DNA of 64,000 bases. Origin: Euonymus europaeus. Its lineage: Eukaryota; Streptophyta; Magnoliopsida; Celastrales; Celastraceae. Where the stretch lies: assembly GCA_963580455.1 (NCBI GenBank), contig OY756958.1:30702501-30766500 (forward strand), written 5' to 3'. Below the pieces are notes generated by a model. It was not told where the DNA came from, ran no database searches, and saw only the letters and a program-made list of their open reading frames with translations. Each line of letters starts with the position of its first letter. The first letter of the stretch is position 1. This document shows, one piece after another, positions 61,801-64,000 of this stretch. The position numbers and the translations under genes were made by a program.

Positions 61801-63892
61801 CATGATCTGATATGATCTAGCTTTTATTCTGTCTTTCATCAGTAGGTTAAGTAGTGGAGTAGTGGTTTCTGTAATGCAGACAAATATTGAGTAAATGAAA
61901 AGGAGGCACTGGTTCCTCGAAAACCAGGTTACTATTACATTCCATTCTCTGTAATTCATCAATCCCTTTCCCAACTTTATCATAATTCTTAGTCAGTTTA
62001 AAACTTTGTGGTGGTTCTTTCTATTTTGTTGTTATTTTGACATTTCTACCGTTTTCTCTCGTTGACCAGGACTAATACTTCCTGAATTAGCTGCTGCTGC
62101 TTCTTTTTTCTGTTTAATATGTAATTCATGCATAGGACTTTCAGTACAGCTTGCTAGTTTTGCACACACACACACATACACATATATCTCTGTGTGTGTC
62201 TGCGCGCCTAATGGCATGGGTGGTGGGCCAACCATCTTGGTCAAGGGGTGATGCCAGTGTTTCAATGGACTTAGTTTGGCTTTTCTTTTCTTGGTAGGGG
62301 ATACCGTCAAGTTTTGTGAAAAAACATGGAAGTAGCCTGCCAAATGTAGTTTTCCTTAGGGTCCCAAATGGTCCAGATTGGCGGGTAGAATTATCCAGAC
62401 ACAACGACAATGTTTGTTTACACAATGGGTGGAGAGAATTTGCAGAGCACTACTCTCTAGACTACGGTCACTTACTAGTATTTGAACATAAAGGACGAAG
62501 CCAGTTCTATGTAATTATATTTGATAAGAGTGCCACAGAAATCAACTACCCATATTATGGTACTATCGGCGGTGAGGAGCATAACCTTGGTGGAGAACGC
62601 AAAAAGCCTGAAACAGAAAAAACTGTGAGGGATGCCTCTGTTGAAATATCCGATGGCCTCGCTACAAACAAGAGGGCAAGAGCATCCTTTGAATCTCTTC
62701 AGCCTCATAAGAAGATAAAGAATGATTCAGCTAATCAAACAAAACACAGTTTAAAGACAATCCCACTTTCTAGAAAAAATGACGCTCAATGTCATGGGTC
62801 GAAGCCTGGGACTTCACCTTGTTCTCGCAAAGAATTTGGAGGTCAGTAGCTTTTGCCATGATTTTTTTTCTTATCTCGTGTACAGCTTGGTGAATTCAAT
62901 CTTTTTTTTCTTCTTCTTAGTTTTGATACTTGCTGATATGCGGACTTAAAATTCTACTCCCAAAGAAATAGGTGCTGGAAGCACGTTTAGTGGACGGAGA
63001 AGGTCAAAATTTGGTGGGGTTGATAGAGCACCATCATTGACATCCAAAGAAAAGGCCAAAGCTTTAGAGAGAGCTAGTGCTTTTCAGTCTGATTATCCTT
63101 ATTTTGTGATAGTCATGCAACCAGCCTATGTTTGTAGCTGCAAGAGACTAGTAAGGTTTCAATTACAATAATTCGTGAACTTTCAGAAAAATAAAACTGT
63201 TTATCATGCATTAGTGGTGTATGTATATCCACCTTTCTTCAAAAGATTTCGCTCAACAATATTATTTACAGATTTTTTCAGTCAAAGGATTCCTTCAGTC
63301 CATGCGTTTTTTTTCCAGGCTATACCAAGTGCCTTTTCCAGAAATCATCTTGGGGCAAAACAAGGCAATGTCACCCTTTGTGTTTCTGATGGGAGAACTT
63401 GGTCTGCTAAGCACAGAGTCTACGGAAGCCTATCTAGCCCGACACCATTCATCGCAAATGGCTGGAAAGGATTTGTGCATGACAACAGTTTAAAAGTTGG
63501 TGATGTCTGTGCCTTTGAATTGATTAGGACATGTGACATCAAATTTGAAGTTTCTATTTTCAGAGCAGTTGAAGATCCAAATCTCCAACATTCTATAGGT
63601 GAGCAGATACTTGCTTATGTAGGATCTAACACTCCATTTTAATGGATTACCTGCACCATAAGTTCATAACATTGTGTTTTGTTTTTCTTCCTTTTCTTGT
63701 TTTTTGAAACCAGGCGATGAGAACAGACCCAAAAGCGTTGAGCCGAGAAGCTTGGAGACAAATGTTGTATCAGATTGCACTTGCAAAAATGAAAGCAGCA
63801 TGTGTGGATTATGCGCTGCAGACAAGGTATCCAAGGGCCTTCATGTTAGGACTGCCCACGCTGTAAAAGAAGAAAAACTCACATCGGAGTAG
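55805..63892 (+). CDS. REM-E: two-B3 VRN1-like protein, intron 1 carries a gypsy element
   Basis: Predicted nuclear B3 protein and closest paralogue of REM-C. Exons 55805-55909, 62298-62841, 62972-63150, 63319-63598 and 63714-63892 join to 428 residues. B3-1 is [61 protein letters not shown]3-2 has [29 protein letters not shown] and [20 protein letters not shown]. The tail keeps [13 protein letters not shown]. Intron 1 is 6.4 kb because a Ty3-gypsy element lies in the same orientation (56850-61982). Its splice sites are intact (GTAAGT donor; TTGGTAG acceptor), so splicing may still work, but the sense-oriented LTR could end transcripts early. Confidence 0.88.
56850..57117 (+). repeat. Gypsy 5' LTR
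   Basis: 268 bp, TG...CA ends, followed three bases later by the primer-binding sequence GGTATCAGAGG. Confidence 0.95.
57150..61781 (+). CDS. Gypsy Gag-Pol polyprotein with C-terminal chromodomain
   Basis: One open frame of 1543 residues for retrotransposition. Domains in order: coiled-coil-like N-terminus (1-60), retrotransposon Gag (about 85-230), zinc knuckle [14 protein letters not shown] (about 320), aspartic protease VDSGAS (about 404), reverse transcriptase (about 620-790, [12 protein letters not shown] and FFDDILVFS), RNase H (about 895-1010, [15 protein letters not shown]), integrase with an HHCC zinc site (about 1105-1150) and DDE core ([19 protein letters not shown] after QSEVV), and a chromodomain (about 1465-1505, [19 protein letters not shown]). 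Integrase after RT-RNase H plus a chromodomain marks a chromovirus. No stop or frameshift is visible, so the copy may be autonomous. The last 22 codons lie inside the 3' LTR (stop 61779-61781). Confidence 0.96.
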   Translation: MVSSRMEARQDSVEKEVSDLKGSVEHLQLDMDQIKNYMAEMRDLLQARDPLHKGKDKVDGESSNIPADTPDRRPLDSDLSRRRLELPLFSGDDPAGWLFRVERYFSVNQVPEEDKVAAVAVCLEGKALSWYQWAEVRSPMSTWRVFRTALLKRFRNSQEGNSYESLVALRQDGTVTEYREKFEQISAPLLDVGEEMLAGAFVNGLQEEIRAEIRLNPPMTLLGLMELAHRVEERNIILAQARQPTHQRSLYVGSSRGSSFTSSFGRPPDNLRSLSASKNDISLSKSLGKDTDLSQQPFKKPQFRRLSEKEAQQRREKGLCFNCDEKFHPGHRCKNRSLHTLIVSEEEGDILEPPEENTMAEHLLQEEVGEAVELSMHSIMGFSGSKSTLKVKGSLLGHPVIILVDSGASHNFVSSELVQKLNLPIDTSRRFAVQVGNGVCVQGQGICRSLLLIVQGVALTERFHVLDLGSADLVLGVAWLQQLGEIYTNYKTLVMKFTLNGHPVIWQGDPTLSKTLVSLKTMFKFLKNDDLGFMVEFGSHQVLEVSSTAQTDGMVSAVLPVSWRQELEVILADFATVFEPQKGLPIARSHYHTIRLQEGSAPPNLRPYRYPYYQKTEIEKIVKEMLAAGIIQPSHSPYSSPVLLVKKKDGGWRLCVDYRALNKLTIPDKFPIPNIDELLDELHGATVFSKLDLKSGYHQILMCKDDIEKTAFRTHEGHYEFLVMPFGLTNAPSTFQSLMNTIFKPYLRKFVLVFFDDILVFSKTFSDHIQHLKTVFSVLLQHQLVVNRKKCVFASVSVEYLGHLISAKGVAADSSKLQCMIDWPTPSNIKSLRGFLGLTGYYRRFVRNYSNIATPLTNLLRKNSFLWSEQAQEAFDNLKAAMVQVPVLSLPDFSKIFVVETDASGYGVGAVLMQEGHPIAYFSQTLSHRAQAKSVYERELMAIVFATNKWRHYLLGRKFIVRTDQSSLKFLLDQKVVHEGQQKWITKLMGFDFEIHYRPGLENKAADALSRREVSDPVPHTTPSVDEKHLLAALTVSSCSSFNDLHNEALQDPHLKNIIQALVLEPNSQPPYHLIGGSLFHNGRLVIPKNSSRVSTILQEFHASPQGGHSGYFRTFKRISHVFSWVGMRSDIKNFVAKCEVCLRHKYSTLSPQGLLQPLPIPASSWEDLTMDFIVGLPRVRKLDTILMVVDRFTKYSHFLLLGHPYTAKDVAALFIKEIVRLHGFPKTIVSDRDRVFVSHFWSELFKLSGTSLKMSTSYHPQTDGQSEVVNRCLEDYLRRFVSTQPKQWVNWVAWAEYWYNTSFHSSAGMTPFQALYGRAPPTLFKFTGDVSLVEDVNRLLLERNAILAQLKDNLILAQVRMKQYADKKRRDVSFQPGDRVFLKLQPYKCHSLARRPFQKLSPRFYGPYPVIEKVGEVAYKLELPPETSIHNVFHVSQLKLSPSSDIAPQPLPAILNADMELFATPEDIVRVRQLLNGQVEVLVKWHGLPDCDNSWELTDDIKAQFPSFNLKDKVSALGEGIVRPITKCYKRKGNKGNVVSHM
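61715..61982 (+). repeat. Gypsy 3' LTR
   Basis: 268 bp, near-identical to the 5' LTR; its first 67 bp double as the end of the Pol reading frame. Confidence 0.95.
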
Positions 63893-64000
63893 CCATTCTT
63901 CAGCGGTGTTCTATATGTCTGCAAAATCTGAGCCATGTTGTTTGGACCTTATATCTTTGTTTTCTTTGTTACTATGAAGGTGTTTGCTTCTACTTGCTCA
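63893..64000. other. REM-E 3' flank
   Basis: Matches the sequence following REM-C (CATTCTTCAG, GCCATGTTGTTTG, AAGGTGTTTGCTTCT), so it is probably 3' UTR; the window ends here and the array may continue. Confidence 0.6.

Larger units (their letters stand above)
56850..61982 (+). mobile_element. Complete Ty3-gypsy chromovirus in REM-E intron 1
   Basis: LTRs 56850-57117 and 61715-61982 are each 268 bp, start TGTTAGACC and end TTTATCA, and I see one difference between them (AATAAGGGG against AATAAAGGG near 56892/61757). The primer-binding site GGTATCAGAGG begins at 57120. The purine tract AGGGGAAGG precedes the 3' LTR. The flanks TAAAT (left) and TAATT (right) form a 5-bp target duplication with one change; the uninterrupted site GAAGTAATTCATAGTC exists in REM-C intron 1 (about 47733). 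Confidence 0.96.

Noticed and set aside
61726..61983. 85-codon minus-strand frame, also present at 56861-57211
   Set aside because: It lies in both LTR copies and is antisense to the element; a repeat shadow.
1..64000. CRISPR arrays, bacterial operons, rRNA or complete tRNA genes
   Set aside because: None seen; the only tRNA-like piece is inside the small TIR element and cannot fold as a full tRNA by eye.

Overview
The window is nuclear DNA from a flowering plant, most likely a eudicot. Genes have many short GT-AG introns in AT-rich DNA, and the products belong to plant families (ABA-class SnRK2 kinase, Dof zinc finger, GDSL esterase, REM/VRN1-like B3 proteins). Plant-type Ty1-copia and Ty3-gypsy elements and degenerate TTTAGGG telomere-like repeats are also present. 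I cannot name the species. Exons were read by hand from splice consensus, frame continuity and remembered family sequences, so every exon model is a prediction.

Left part (1-31 kb), ordinary genes. On the minus strand lie the 5' five coding exons of a subclass III SnRK2 kinase (the gene runs off the left edge), an 11-exon LINES-homologue gene (3527-8397) with one GC-AG intron, a decayed NUP58-type nucleoporin pseudogene with introns still in place (9715-14611), a wrecked beta-1,3-glucanase (GH17) copy carrying a small TIR element with tRNA-like boxes, a Dof transcription factor (17617-18330) and a five-exon GDSL esterase/lipase (20913-22421). On the plus strand are a PPR relic (8598-8970) and a single-exon MOCOS-like PLP-fold protein (25710-28544) in which the Schiff-base lysine position appears to be arginine.

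Right part (29-64 kb), a tandem array of VRN1-like REM (B3 domain) genes, all on the plus strand: REM-A (31091-34643), REM-B (43282-45043), REM-C (46656-49552), REM-D (51524-54153) and REM-E (55805-63892), plus two orphan first-exon relics. REM-B to REM-E share a five-exon, two-B3 plan. REM-A has grown to five B3 domains by an internal 1.5-kb tandem duplication whose junction can be seen inside a chimeric exon. The spacers repeat each other, showing the array grew by segmental duplication.

Transposons punctuate the array: a Ty1-copia element with a truncated 5' LTR and a broken polyprotein (36872-41420), a complete and young-looking Ty3-gypsy chromovirus inside intron 1 of REM-E (56850-61982; its empty site is preserved in REM-C), a hAT-like MITE (29290-29853) and at least four copies of an AT-rich MITE-like family. 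Telomere-like and palindromic repeats fill the gap between REM-A and the copia element. The B3 proteins are probably nuclear DNA-binding factors. The remaining genes look functionally unrelated to each other.
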